DNA of 64,000 nucleotides from positions 62,001 through 126,000 of the forward strand of contig JAIOHV010000006.1 in NCBI GenBank assembly GCA_019912885.1. The letters are read 5' to 3'. This DNA is from a bacterium. GTDB taxonomy: Bacteria > Lernaellota > Lernaellaia > JACKCT01. A model generated the notes under the pieces. The model had not been told where the DNA came from. It searched no databases and saw only the letters and a program-made list of their open reading frames with translations. The translations under genes were made by a program, and so were the position numbers. Shown one piece after another: positions 56,010 to 62,715 of this stretch (positions are counted from its first letter, which is position 1; every line of letters begins with the position of its first letter).

Positions 56010-56591
56010 GTGACGCACGACAGGAAAATCAGAAAAACGCTCTCGGATTCTTACGCGGGCGCATTTCCCCACGAGGACCGGCGCGCGTTCTACCAGACGC
56101 TGCAGGACGCCATCCACACGCACCCCGCGCTTTCCATGGCGCAGATCGCCGACCGGGCGGGCAAGGGCGTTTCCACGCTCTACAATGAGCTGAACCCGGA
56201 CGTGGAAAACGCGAAGCTCGGCGTGGACACCTGGCGCGCGATCCTCCGCGCGACGGGCGATCTTTCCACGCTTGGCATCGTCGCCGCGGAAAACGGCTGC
56301 GCGCTCCTTGACCTGCGCGGGATCGACGCCGGCCCCGAGGAGCTTGTCGAGCACCTGTCCGCCTCCGTCCGCGAGTTCGGGGAGGTCATCGAGACCTACG
56401 GCCGCGCCGTCTCCGCGCGGGGCAAGGGCGGCGTCGGAATCACCCCCGAGGAGGCCAAGGCGTTCGACACGGAGGCCCTTCAGGCGATCGCCGCCATCGA
56501 GACCTTTCGCCGCGCCATGCTCGCGCGCGCGGGCGTCTTGCACATCGCCGATGCGAAAGGCGCGAAGGACAAGGACGGCGCCCGTGGCTGA
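56010..56591 (+). CDS. Phage CII-like regulatory protein
   Basis: 193 aa, GTG start behind GCAGGAG. The N-terminal half (RRAFYQTLQDAIHTHP, MAQIADRAGKGVSTLYNELNP, VDTWRAILRATGD) matches the phage CII/CP76-type family (PF06892) by pattern. The C-terminal half is helical (ASVREFGEVIETYGRAV). It should control early element genes. Its end overlaps the next start by 8 bases. Confidence 0.8.
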   Translation: MTHDRKIRKTLSDSYAGAFPHEDRRAFYQTLQDAIHTHPALSMAQIADRAGKGVSTLYNELNPDVENAKLGVDTWRAILRATGDLSTLGIVAAENGCALLDLRGIDAGPEELVEHLSASVREFGEVIETYGRAVSARGKGGVGITPEEAKAFDTEALQAIAAIETFRRAMLARAGVLHIADAKGAKDKDGARG

Positions 56592-56889
56592 GCGCGTCAC
56601 GATCAACCGGGAGGCGCGCCTGCGCGCGGCGAACGCGGGCGATCCGGCGACAAACAGCGCGCCGCGCTCCGACCTGTGGGAGATCGCCCGCAACCTGTTC
56701 TGGGCGGCGCTCGCCGTTTTCCTGCTCGTTCTGGCGCTTAACTGGAACGCGCTGACCGAATTCGGGCGCTTCCTGTTCGCGGTCGCCTTCCTGCTCGCGG
56801 AATCTTCCCTCGGCCTGCTTCTTGTCGAAACGCGAAAGCCCGCGCGGGCAAGCGCAGAGCGGCGCGCGCCGGACGGGGAGGCCGCATGA
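56584..56889 (+). CDS. Small two-pass membrane protein
   Basis: 101 aa, GTG start overlapping the CII-like gene. Two hydrophobic segments (about 35-52 and 60-80) with charged ends. It may be a holin-like or superinfection-exclusion protein, but nothing in the sequence decides this. Confidence 0.6.
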   Translation: MAERVTINREARLRAANAGDPATNSAPRSDLWEIARNLFWAALAVFLLVLALNWNALTEFGRFLFAVAFLLAESSLGLLLVETRKPARASAERRAPDGEAA

Positions 56890-57119
56890 ACGGCCCCGTC
56901 TGCCAGTTTCCGTATTCGATGATGCTCGTCGTGTCGGCGGCGATCGCCTGGCCGATCGCGATCTATTTCCTTCTCGACAAGGCTTTCACGTGGCGGGAGC
57001 GACGCCGGGAACGGCGGGTCTTACCGCCCTTCGACTTCGCTCAGGGCAGGCGCCGGCGCGAAGGAACGCGAAGGAAATTTCACCACGGTGAGCACCGAGG
57101 ACACGGAGGAACGTGGTGA
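56886..57119 (+). CDS. Small membrane protein with repeat-derived C-terminus
   Basis: 77 aa, ATG overlapping the previous stop. One membrane helix (about 11-30). From about residue 49 the translation FDFAQGRRRREGTRRKFHHG is encoded by two interspersed repeats (57027-57047 and from 57078). The original stop has probably been lost, so the native protein was perhaps 45 residues. Confidence 0.55.
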   Translation: MNGPVCQFPYSMMLVVSAAIAWPIAIYFLLDKAFTWRERRRERRVLPPFDFAQGRRRREGTRRKFHHGEHRGHGGTW

Positions 57120-57165
57120 TCCTCTTTTCTCTTTCCTCGTTTCTATTTTCTCGCGACGCGAAGCG
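57078..57165 (+). repeat. 88-bp direct repeat, copy 1
   Basis: It starts TTTCACCACGG, contains ATCCTCTTTTCTCTTTCCT and CTATTTTCTCGCGACGCG and ends AAGCG. About 75 of 88 positions match copy 2 at 57721-57808 with no gap. It lies directly upstream of the gene at 57203. Confidence 0.85.
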
Positions 57166-57202
57166 GCATTTCCGCCGCACCCAACCTCGAAAGGCCTAAC
57201 CC

Positions 57203-57514
57203 ATGCCCGATCCCGTTTTGAATCCCCAAGTCCTGACCGAGTTTTTCAAGACCGTGGGCGATATCCGCACCGCGCTTTCCGACGGCAAGCTCTCCAATGC
57301 CGAGATGGGCCAGGTGATCGACGGCGTCGCGGGCGTCATCGACGCCATCGGCGACAACGTCACCGACCGGAAGACCAAGGCGGGCCTTCTGGGAGCGGCG
57401 CAGATGCTGACCGGCGTCGGCGGCTTCGTCGTGGATCCGGGCAAGGGCGCGGACGACCTGATGATGGGCGCGGCCGGCCTTCTCGAAAACCTCGCCGTGA
57501 TCGTCCGCCAATGA
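57203..57514 (+). CDS. Unknown 103-aa element protein
   Basis: Ala/Gly/Asp-rich helical protein (TEFFKTVGDIRTALSDGKLSN, MGQVIDGVAGVIDAIG, GAAQMLTGVGGF) without signal peptide or clear membrane helix. Similar small proteins stand in front of holins in phages, but I do not recognise the family. Its stop overlaps the following membrane protein gene (ATGA). Confidence 0.65.
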   Translation: MPDPVLNPQVLTEFFKTVGDIRTALSDGKLSNAEMGQVIDGVAGVIDAIGDNVTDRKTKAGLLGAAQMLTGVGGFVVDPGKGADDLMMGAAGLLENLAVIVRQ

Positions 57515-57708
57515 CGCGGCCCACTCCCCTCCTCAATCCGCCGACGAAAGCCTCGTGGTGGGTGTGCGCGGTCATCGCCGGCGCGGGCCTTTTGGGCGCC
57601 GTCTCCGGCGTGATGAAGGCCGACGTCAAGACGGTCGCGGCCGGGGCGTTCGTCCTCGCGGTGTCGTCCATCTGGATGCTCGTCGCCACGCGCGCGAAGG
57701 GCGTGTGA
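57511..57708 (+). CDS. Small membrane protein, holin-like
   Basis: 65 aa with two hydrophobic stretches (about 16-33 and 40-59) and a positive C-terminus (TRAKGV). Size and shape fit a holin, but no endolysin gene is adjacent. Confidence 0.55.
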   Translation: MTRPTPLLNPPTKASWWVCAVIAGAGLLGAVSGVMKADVKTVAAGAFVLAVSSIWMLVATRAKGV

Positions 57709-57720
57709 TGAGAACGAATT

Positions 57721-57808
57721 TTTCACCACGGAGAGTACGGAGAACACGGAGGCGTGTGGCGATCCTCTTTTCTCTTTCCTGTTTTCTATTTTCTCGCGAC
57801 GCGGAGCG
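57721..57808 (+). repeat. 88-bp direct repeat, copy 2
   Basis: Same length and order as copy 1 (57078-57165): TTTCACCACGGAGAG, then GATCCTCTTTTCTCTTTCCT and TTCTCGCGACGCGGAGCG. It lies directly upstream of the gene at 57815. The two copies flank the genes at 57203 and 57511 exactly, so the pair could recombine and delete or amplify them. Confidence 0.85.
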
Positions 57809-57814
57809 TCGTTG

Positions 57815-58006
57815 ATGAGCCATTTCGCCTGCATCAACGACCACCCCAACCGCGCCGGCGCAAGCTCGTGCGAGGTCTGCGGCAGGCCCGTCGCGTACAT
57901 GGACGGTCTCTCCGGGAGCGAATGGGCGATGCGCGAGGCGATCGAAGACGAGAGGGCGGATCAGGACGAGGACACTAACGAAAGGGAAACCGGAGACGAC
58001 GAATGA
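57815..58006 (+). CDS. Small acidic protein with Cys motif
   Basis: 63 aa from the ATG at 57815 (a TTG one codon upstream also fits). FACINDHPNRAGASSCEVCGRP has three Cys plus His in a zinc-ribbon-like spacing, and the C-terminus is very acidic (EDERADQDEDTNERETGDDE). Function unknown. Confidence 0.55.
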   Translation: MSHFACINDHPNRAGASSCEVCGRPVAYMDGLSGSEWAMREAIEDERADQDEDTNERETGDDE

Positions 58007-58043
58007 AAAACCAATCTCCTTCGCGTCCTTCGCGCCCTTTGCG

Positions 58044-58080
58044 CCCCTTCGGCTGCACTCAGGGCATGCTTTGCGGTAAA
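58044..58080 (+). repeat. Interspersed repeats before the Cas4-like gene
   Basis: A diverged copy of the CCTTCG...CTCAGGG unit (58044-58068) is followed by TTTGCGGTAAAAA, the end of the CACCGCGAAGG family. These lie in front of the gene at 58086 and supply no clear ribosome-binding site. Confidence 0.5.
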
Positions 58081-58085
58081 AAATC

Positions 58086-59219
58086 ATGACCGACTCCATC
58101 TTCCGCGAGACCGCGAAAGCCGAAGGCGAGGGGATCAGCTTTCCCGACGAACTGCAGCGCGCCTTCGAGGGCAACGCCGCGGCCTCGCCGCCCGCGCGCC
58201 CCGCCCCCGTGGACGGGAAGGACACGCTCACCTATTCGGCGCTTTCGACCTTCCGGAACTGCCGGAAGAAATTCGAGCTGCGCTACGAGCGACACCTCGC
58301 GCCGCTGGCCCGCGACCGCGCCCTGGTTCTCGGCGACGCGGTTCACGCCGCGCTCGAGGCCTGGCACCGCGACCGCGACATCGGATACGCCCTGGATGCG
58401 ATCGACGAAAAGCATCCGGATTGCCACGCCGACCCGAAAGAAAAATCCCGCTGGCATCTCGCGCGCGCGATCATCCGCAATTACGCGCGGCGATATCCGG
58501 CCGAGGAATTTACCGTCGGCGAGCTTGAGAAGGTCTTCGTCGCGGAGATCGTCAACCCGGCCACGGGGGCGAAGTCCCGGACCTTCAAGATGCGCGGAAA
58601 GATCGACGGGATCGTGAAGCTTGCCGACGGCTGGTACATCCTGGAGCACAAGACCGCCGCGACGATCGACGGCGGCTACATCGAAAAGCTCTGGACCGAT
58701 TTCCAGATCGCGCTTTACGCGCACTACGCGACCGAGGCGCTTGGCGTGCCCATCGCCGGGATCCTCTACAACGTCATCGCCAAGACGCGGATCGAGCAGC
58801 GCGCCGGCGAAACGGAGGAGGAATACCAGGCGCGGTACCACGATCTCGCGGCGAAAAACAAATCGGGCAAATCCACGGCGACGCGCAAGACGCCCGAGAG
58901 CGACGAGGAGTTCGAGGCGCGCCTTGACGAGTGGTACGCGAAGCCCGAGGCCTTCCATCGAGAGAAGCTCTACCTCTCGCCGGACCGCATTCGCCTTCTC
59001 ACCGCGGAGATCTGGGAGCTGACGCAGCAGATCCTCCACGCGCGCCGCGCGGGCGCGTTCTACCAGAACACCGCCTTCTGCTTTCTCTACAACAAGCCGT
59101 GCCCGTTCTGGGCGATCTGTTCCTCGAACGAAAACCCCATCGTCATCGAAAACCAGTTCGAAATCCGCCCGCCGCACGAGGAGCTCGGCGCGGGCGACGA
59201 CAAGGAGACAAACGGATGA
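58086..59219 (+). CDS. PD-(D/E)xK nuclease, Cas4/RecB-like with iron-sulfur cysteines
   Basis: 377 aa. The nuclease core shows His87 (GDAVHAALEAWH), Asp174 (GKIDGIVKL) and Glu187-x-Lys189 (YILEHKTAA). Four Cys (59, 332, 339, 345) are placed as in AddB/Cas4 iron-sulfur clusters, with the last three in CFLYNKPCPFWAIC. Such phage enzymes resect DNA ends to feed the recombinase. The next gene overlaps it by 4 bases. Confidence 0.88.
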   Translation: MTDSIFRETAKAEGEGISFPDELQRAFEGNAAASPPARPAPVDGKDTLTYSALSTFRNCRKKFELRYERHLAPLARDRALVLGDAVHAALEAWHRDRDIGYALDAIDEKHPDCHADPKEKSRWHLARAIIRNYARRYPAEEFTVGELEKVFVAEIVNPATGAKSRTFKMRGKIDGIVKLADGWYILEHKTAATIDGGYIEKLWTDFQIALYAHYATEALGVPIAGILYNVIAKTRIEQRAGETEEEYQARYHDLAAKNKSGKSTATRKTPESDEEFEARLDEWYAKPEAFHREKLYLSPDRIRLLTAEIWELTQQILHARRAGAFYQNTAFCFLYNKPCPFWAICSSNENPIVIENQFEIRPPHEELGAGDDKETNG

Positions 59220-60109
59220 GCCTTTTACCAACGCAAAAGACGCCGCGAAAAACCGATCTTTCCGACACGACGATCATGATCTACGGCCCGCCGAAGATCG
59301 GCAAATCCACGCTCGCCTCCGAGTTTCCCAAGGCGCTGTTCCTGGCGACCGAAGAAGGGCTCGCGCACGTCGAGGTCTTCCAGACGCAGATCGACTCCTG
59401 GGCGAGGTTCAAGGCCGCGTGCGCCGAGCTGGCCGAGGGGAAGCACGACTTCCGCACCGTCGTCATCGACACGATCGACAATCTCTACCGCATGTGCGCG
59501 GACGCGGTCTGCGCGGAGAACAAGGTCAAACACGTCGGCGACATCCCCGGCTTCGGCAAGGGTTACGCGCTCGTGAACAACGAGTTTCATCGCGTCCTCA
59601 CGGCGCTTTCCCGGCTGCCGTACGGCCTCATCCTCGTTTCGCACTCCAAGCAGACGGACGTGGAGACGCCGACCGGCTCGCACACGAAGACGGTCTCGAC
59701 GCTGCCGGAATCCGCGCGCCGCGTTGCGATGGGACTCGTCGATATGATCCTTTACTGCACGCAGATCGCCGTCGAGATCGACGGCGAGAAACAGGAGCGC
59801 CGCGCGATCCTCACCAAGCCCGCGCGCGGGCACGAGGCGGGCGACCGGACCGGCAAGCTCCCCCCGGTCATCCCGATGAACTTCAAGGATTTCAAGGCGG
59901 CCTTCGATGTGGCCGTCGGATCTCCGAATGCGGGGGGCGGGGCCAACGCTCCCTTGAAGGACGGCGCCGTGCCTGCGTCCGCCGCCCGTCAAGGCGCCCC
60001 GGCGAAAGCCTCGTCCCCCGCGAACTCCGATCCCAAAGCCGCGAACAAGCCCGAAGCCAAAACCGAAACGCCGAACCCCGCAGAGGGCGGGGCCGCGGCC
60101 AGCGCCTGA
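59216..60109 (+). CDS. Sak4-like RecA-fold ATPase
   Basis: 297 aa. Walker A is GPPKIGKST (24-32), and VVIDTIDNLYR is the Walker B. The core stops near residue 230; the rest is a low-complexity Ala/Pro/Lys tail. Phage Sak4-type proteins promote single-strand annealing together with an SSB-like partner, here probably the DUF669 protein. This is a functional guess from fold and neighbours. Confidence 0.85.
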   Translation: MSLLPTQKTPRKTDLSDTTIMIYGPPKIGKSTLASEFPKALFLATEEGLAHVEVFQTQIDSWARFKAACAELAEGKHDFRTVVIDTIDNLYRMCADAVCAENKVKHVGDIPGFGKGYALVNNEFHRVLTALSRLPYGLILVSHSKQTDVETPTGSHTKTVSTLPESARRVAMGLVDMILYCTQIAVEIDGEKQERRAILTKPARGHEAGDRTGKLPPVIPMNFKDFKAAFDVAVGSPNAGGGANAPLKDGAVPASAARQGAPAKASSPANSDPKAANKPEAKTETPNPAEGGAAASA

Positions 60110-60139
60110 CAACAACGACAACAAGGAAAGGCAAAACAC

Positions 60140-60652
60140 ATGGCGACCAACGAACACGAAGCGACGACCGACATCGGCGCCGACCTCGCCGACTTCGACG
60201 AGGCGTACGAAACCGCCCCCGTGGAGGAGCGCGGCGAGGTGCCCGACGGGAAGTATCAGGTCCGCGTCGAGCGCGCTGAATTGAAGCGCACCAAGGAAAC
60301 GAGAAAGCCGATGCTTGCGCTCCAGCTTCTCGTCGCCGGCCCGACGCACGCCGGCCGGAAGATCTTCCGCAACTCCGTCATCGGAAGCGAGGACAACGTC
60401 CGGTTTCTCAAGCAGGACCTCCACACGATGGGGGTGAACGTGCCGAAGCTCAGCGCGCTCGGCGAGCACCTCGAGGAGATGGTCGGCCTGGGGCTCGACG
60501 TCCAGGTCAAGACCAAGGACGGGTACACGAACGTCTACATCAACGGGAAGTGCGCCCTGCCGGAGGGCGCGGCCGGCGGCGGGACGGATTTCGGATTCGG
60601 CGCGAACGCGAGCGACGCCGAGATGTCCGCGGCGATGAACCAGTTCAAATAA
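60140..60652 (+). CDS. DUF669-family protein, probable ssDNA-binding partner
   Basis: 170 aa, AAGGAAAGG upstream. GKYQVRVERAELKRTKETRKPMLAL and KIFRNSVIGSEDNVRFLKQDL match the DUF669 pattern of phage recombination operons, which is seen as an SSB-like protein. The tail (GGGTDFGFGANASDAEMSAA) is flexible, as in SSBs. It follows the Sak4-like gene. Confidence 0.85.
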   Translation: MATNEHEATTDIGADLADFDEAYETAPVEERGEVPDGKYQVRVERAELKRTKETRKPMLALQLLVAGPTHAGRKIFRNSVIGSEDNVRFLKQDLHTMGVNVPKLSALGEHLEEMVGLGLDVQVKTKDGYTNVYINGKCALPEGAAGGGTDFGFGANASDAEMSAAMNQFK

Positions 60653-60656
60653 AAAA

Positions 60657-60762
60657 TTCACCGCGAAGGCGCAAAGTGTCAGAGCCGCAAGCGACAGCGC
60701 GCGGTCGCATGGCCGAACTGGTGTTCGGCGTTCCCAGGCTTCGCGCCTCCGCGGTGAAAAAA
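60657..60762. repeat. Interspersed repeats after the DUF669 gene
   Basis: TTCACCGCGAAGGCGCAAAG (60657-60676) is in direct orientation and CTTCGCGCCTCCGCGGTGAAAA (60740-60761) is its inverted mate. They fill the 121-bp gap and could form a long stem. Confidence 0.75.
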
Positions 60763-60773
60763 CGAGGCGGGGC

Positions 60774-60986
60774 ATGCTGATCTTCAAGGTTTTCGTCAAC
60801 AGCAAACCCATCAACGAGATTCACGTCGCCAACATCGGCCGCGTGACGGCGGGCGAGCACGCCTACCGCATCATCCACCCGATGGACTACGCGCACCTGG
60901 GCCCGATCGTCCACGAGCGCCGCGAGGGGCACATGGTCCTGTTCGAGAAGGTCGCCCGCGCGATCAACGAGGCGGACGGGGAATGA
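60774..60986 (+). CDS. Unknown 70-aa element protein
   Basis: A small soluble protein (MLIFKVFVNSKPINEIHVANIG, then HPMDYAHLGPIVHERREGH). The composition and frame look real, but the family is unknown. It lies between two repeat-filled gaps. Confidence 0.6.
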   Translation: MLIFKVFVNSKPINEIHVANIGRVTAGEHAYRIIHPMDYAHLGPIVHERREGHMVLFEKVARAINEADGE

Positions 60987-61191
60987 AAAGGAATTGCGAA
61001 TGGGGAATGCGGAATGCGGATTGCCATCGCAAAGGCGCATTCACCACGGAGAACACCAAGGACACGGAGGAAGTTGTCACCCTGAGCGAAGCGAAGGGTC
61101 TCGCCCGTTTGGAGCGGGGCGGTGAGGCCGTTGCGACGGCTCTCAATCCTCAATCCTCGTCGCGTTTCTTCGCGCCTTTGCGGTGAAAAAT
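60986..61191. repeat. 203-bp repeat block before the ERCC4 gene
   Basis: Five repeat units stand in a row: GAATTGCGAAT/GGATTGCCATCGC (60986-61031, also at 1166), TTCACCACGGAGAACACC (61040-61072), CACCCTGAGCGAAGCGAAGG (61076-61106), TCAATCCTCAATCCTC (61138-61160, also in the his gaps) and CTTCGCGCCTTTGCGGTGAAAA (61169-61191). No gene or promoter seen. Confidence 0.8.
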
Positions 61192-61765
61192 GACGCCCCC
61201 GAATTTCACCATCGTCGTCGACTCCCGCGAGCAGCAGCCCTACGGCTTTGACGGCATGTCCCTGCGCGCGACGCTTCCCGCCGGGGACTATTCCGTCGCC
61301 GGTTTCGAGGATGCGATCGCCGTCGAACGCAAGACGCTTGAGGATTACGTGCGAAGCGTCATCCGCGAGCGCGAGCGCTTCCACAAGGAGATCGCGCGGC
61401 TTTCGAAGATGCGCTTTGCCTGCATCGTCGTGGAAGCGTCCTTGCCGGAGATGACCTCCGGGGCCTACCGCTCTGGGGTCAATTCCTTTTCCGTTTTCGA
61501 AGCCGGCCTCGCCATCGAGATCGGCTTTGGAGTCCCCGTCCATTTCTGCGGCGACCGCCAGCACGGCATCCGCTTCACGAAATCGTATCTGTTCCGAGCC
61601 GCCGAACGTCTTTACCGCGAAGGCGCGGAAGAGGTTCACCGCGAAGGCGCAAAGGACACGAAGGCTTCCCCTTCCGTGCCCGCCGCCGAATCCAACGACA
61701 CAAAGGCTTGTCATCCTGAGCGAAGCGAAGGATCTCGCCGCGCAACCCAAGGAGCATCGTCATGA
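61190..61765 (+). CDS. ERCC4-type nuclease with repeat-derived tail
   Basis: 191 aa. The ERCC4/XPF nuclease core has VVDSREQQP at 10-17 and the VERKTLEDYVRS block with Glu46-Arg47-Lys48. It makes structure-specific cuts in DNA. The part after about residue 140 (YREGAEEVHREGAKDTKAS and CHPERSEGSRRATQG) is translated interspersed repeat. The next gene overlaps (ATGA). Family members occur in phages beside RecD-like helicases. Confidence 0.85.
   Translation: MTPPNFTIVVDSREQQPYGFDGMSLRATLPAGDYSVAGFEDAIAVERKTLEDYVRSVIRERERFHKEIARLSKMRFACIVVEASLPEMTSGAYRSGVNSFSVFEAGLAIEIGFGVPVHFCGDRQHGIRFTKSYLFRAAERLYREGAEEVHREGAKDTKASPSVPAAESNDTKACHPERSEGSRRATQGASS
61710..61740 (+). repeat. Interspersed repeat within the ERCC4 gene
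   Basis: GTCATCCTGAGCGAAGCGAA followed by GGATCTCGCCG, close to the copies at 54736 and 61076. It is read through by the ERCC4 gene and encodes CHPERSEGSRR. Confidence 0.8.
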
Positions 61766-62634
61766 GCAGCATTCCGCATCTGTCGAACGTCGAGATTGAG
61801 GTCGCGGTCAAAGCCGCCGTCGGGAAGACCTACGACGAGTCGCACGAGGCCGCGCTTGGCAATCTGCCCGGCGCGGTCATGGACGCTCTCTGCGAAAACG
61901 TCGGCAAAGAAATCGGCCGCGCGGTCGACGGCATCCGTGATCGCCACATCGCCGTCGAAGGCGCGGTCGGGAACATCGCCATCAAGCCGGGTAAGCCCGC
62001 GAGCATGACCGTGGAGGTCGCCGGCGGGCGTTACACGATGATGAATCTCTGCGACCTGGCCGGGCAGACGGTCATCGTCTTCGGCACGCAGCGCGGCCTG
62101 TTCGCCGACGCCGAGGAAGACGAAAGCGCCGACACCGCCCCCGTGGAGGGTGCGCCCGGCGAGCCCCACGCCCATCCGATCGTCGTCGACAAGAAGGTCG
62201 TCATCAATCCGGCGCCGAACATGATCCTCACGGCTCTCAAGGATATTTCGGCGAAAGGCGAAAAAATCCTCGAGGCCGGGCAGATGATCCAGGTTGCCGA
62301 GGCCGACGAGGAAAAGATCGTCACCACTGACGGCATCACCGTGAAGCGGCGCTCCTGGAAGGCGCTCGGTTTCGACGAGGCGATGCAGCCGGCCCCCGGC
62401 GCGGACGTGCGCGAGGCGCTGGCCGAGGCCATCAAGGCGAACGCCCAGGGTGACGCCGAAAAAGGCGGCGATCCGGCCACGGGGCAGGGCGATGCGGAAG
62501 GCGCCGATCCGATCGTCCCCGCCGTGAACGGTGAGCCCCATGCGGTGAACAGGCCGGACGATGCCGGCACGGAAGATTTTTACCGCGAAGACGCCAAGGA
62601 ACGCGAAGTCGCCGCAAACGAGGCCGGCGCGTGA
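61762..62634 (+). CDS. Unknown element protein, partly repeat-encoded
   Basis: 290 aa, ATG overlapping the ERCC4 stop. The N-terminal 110 residues (EIEVAVKAAVGKTYDESHEAA, GGRYTMMNLCDLAGQTVIVFG) look globular. The region from about 110 is acidic and Ala-rich. The end (EDFYREDAKEREVAANEAGA) comes from the TACCGCGAAGACGCC repeat. I recognise no family. Confidence 0.6.
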   Translation: MSSIPHLSNVEIEVAVKAAVGKTYDESHEAALGNLPGAVMDALCENVGKEIGRAVDGIRDRHIAVEGAVGNIAIKPGKPASMTVEVAGGRYTMMNLCDLAGQTVIVFGTQRGLFADAEEDESADTAPVEGAPGEPHAHPIVVDKKVVINPAPNMILTALKDISAKGEKILEAGQMIQVAEADEEKIVTTDGITVKRRSWKALGFDEAMQPAPGADVREALAEAIKANAQGDAEKGGDPATGQGDAEGADPIVPAVNGEPHAVNRPDDAGTEDFYREDAKEREVAANEAGA

Positions 62635-62648
62635 ACGCCTTTTCTCAT

Positions 62649-62715
62649 AACCCCTTGGCGCACCCTTCGCGCCTTTGCGGTGAAAATTCTTCGCGTCTTC
62701 GCGGTGAAAACGCAT
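62649..62715 (+). repeat. Two CACCGCGAAGG-family units before the helicase gene
   Basis: Two inverted units in tandem, CGCGCCTTTGCGGTGAAAA and TCGCGTCTTCGCGGTGAAAA, end right at the start codon region of the helicase gene and provide no typical ribosome-binding site. Confidence 0.7.
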
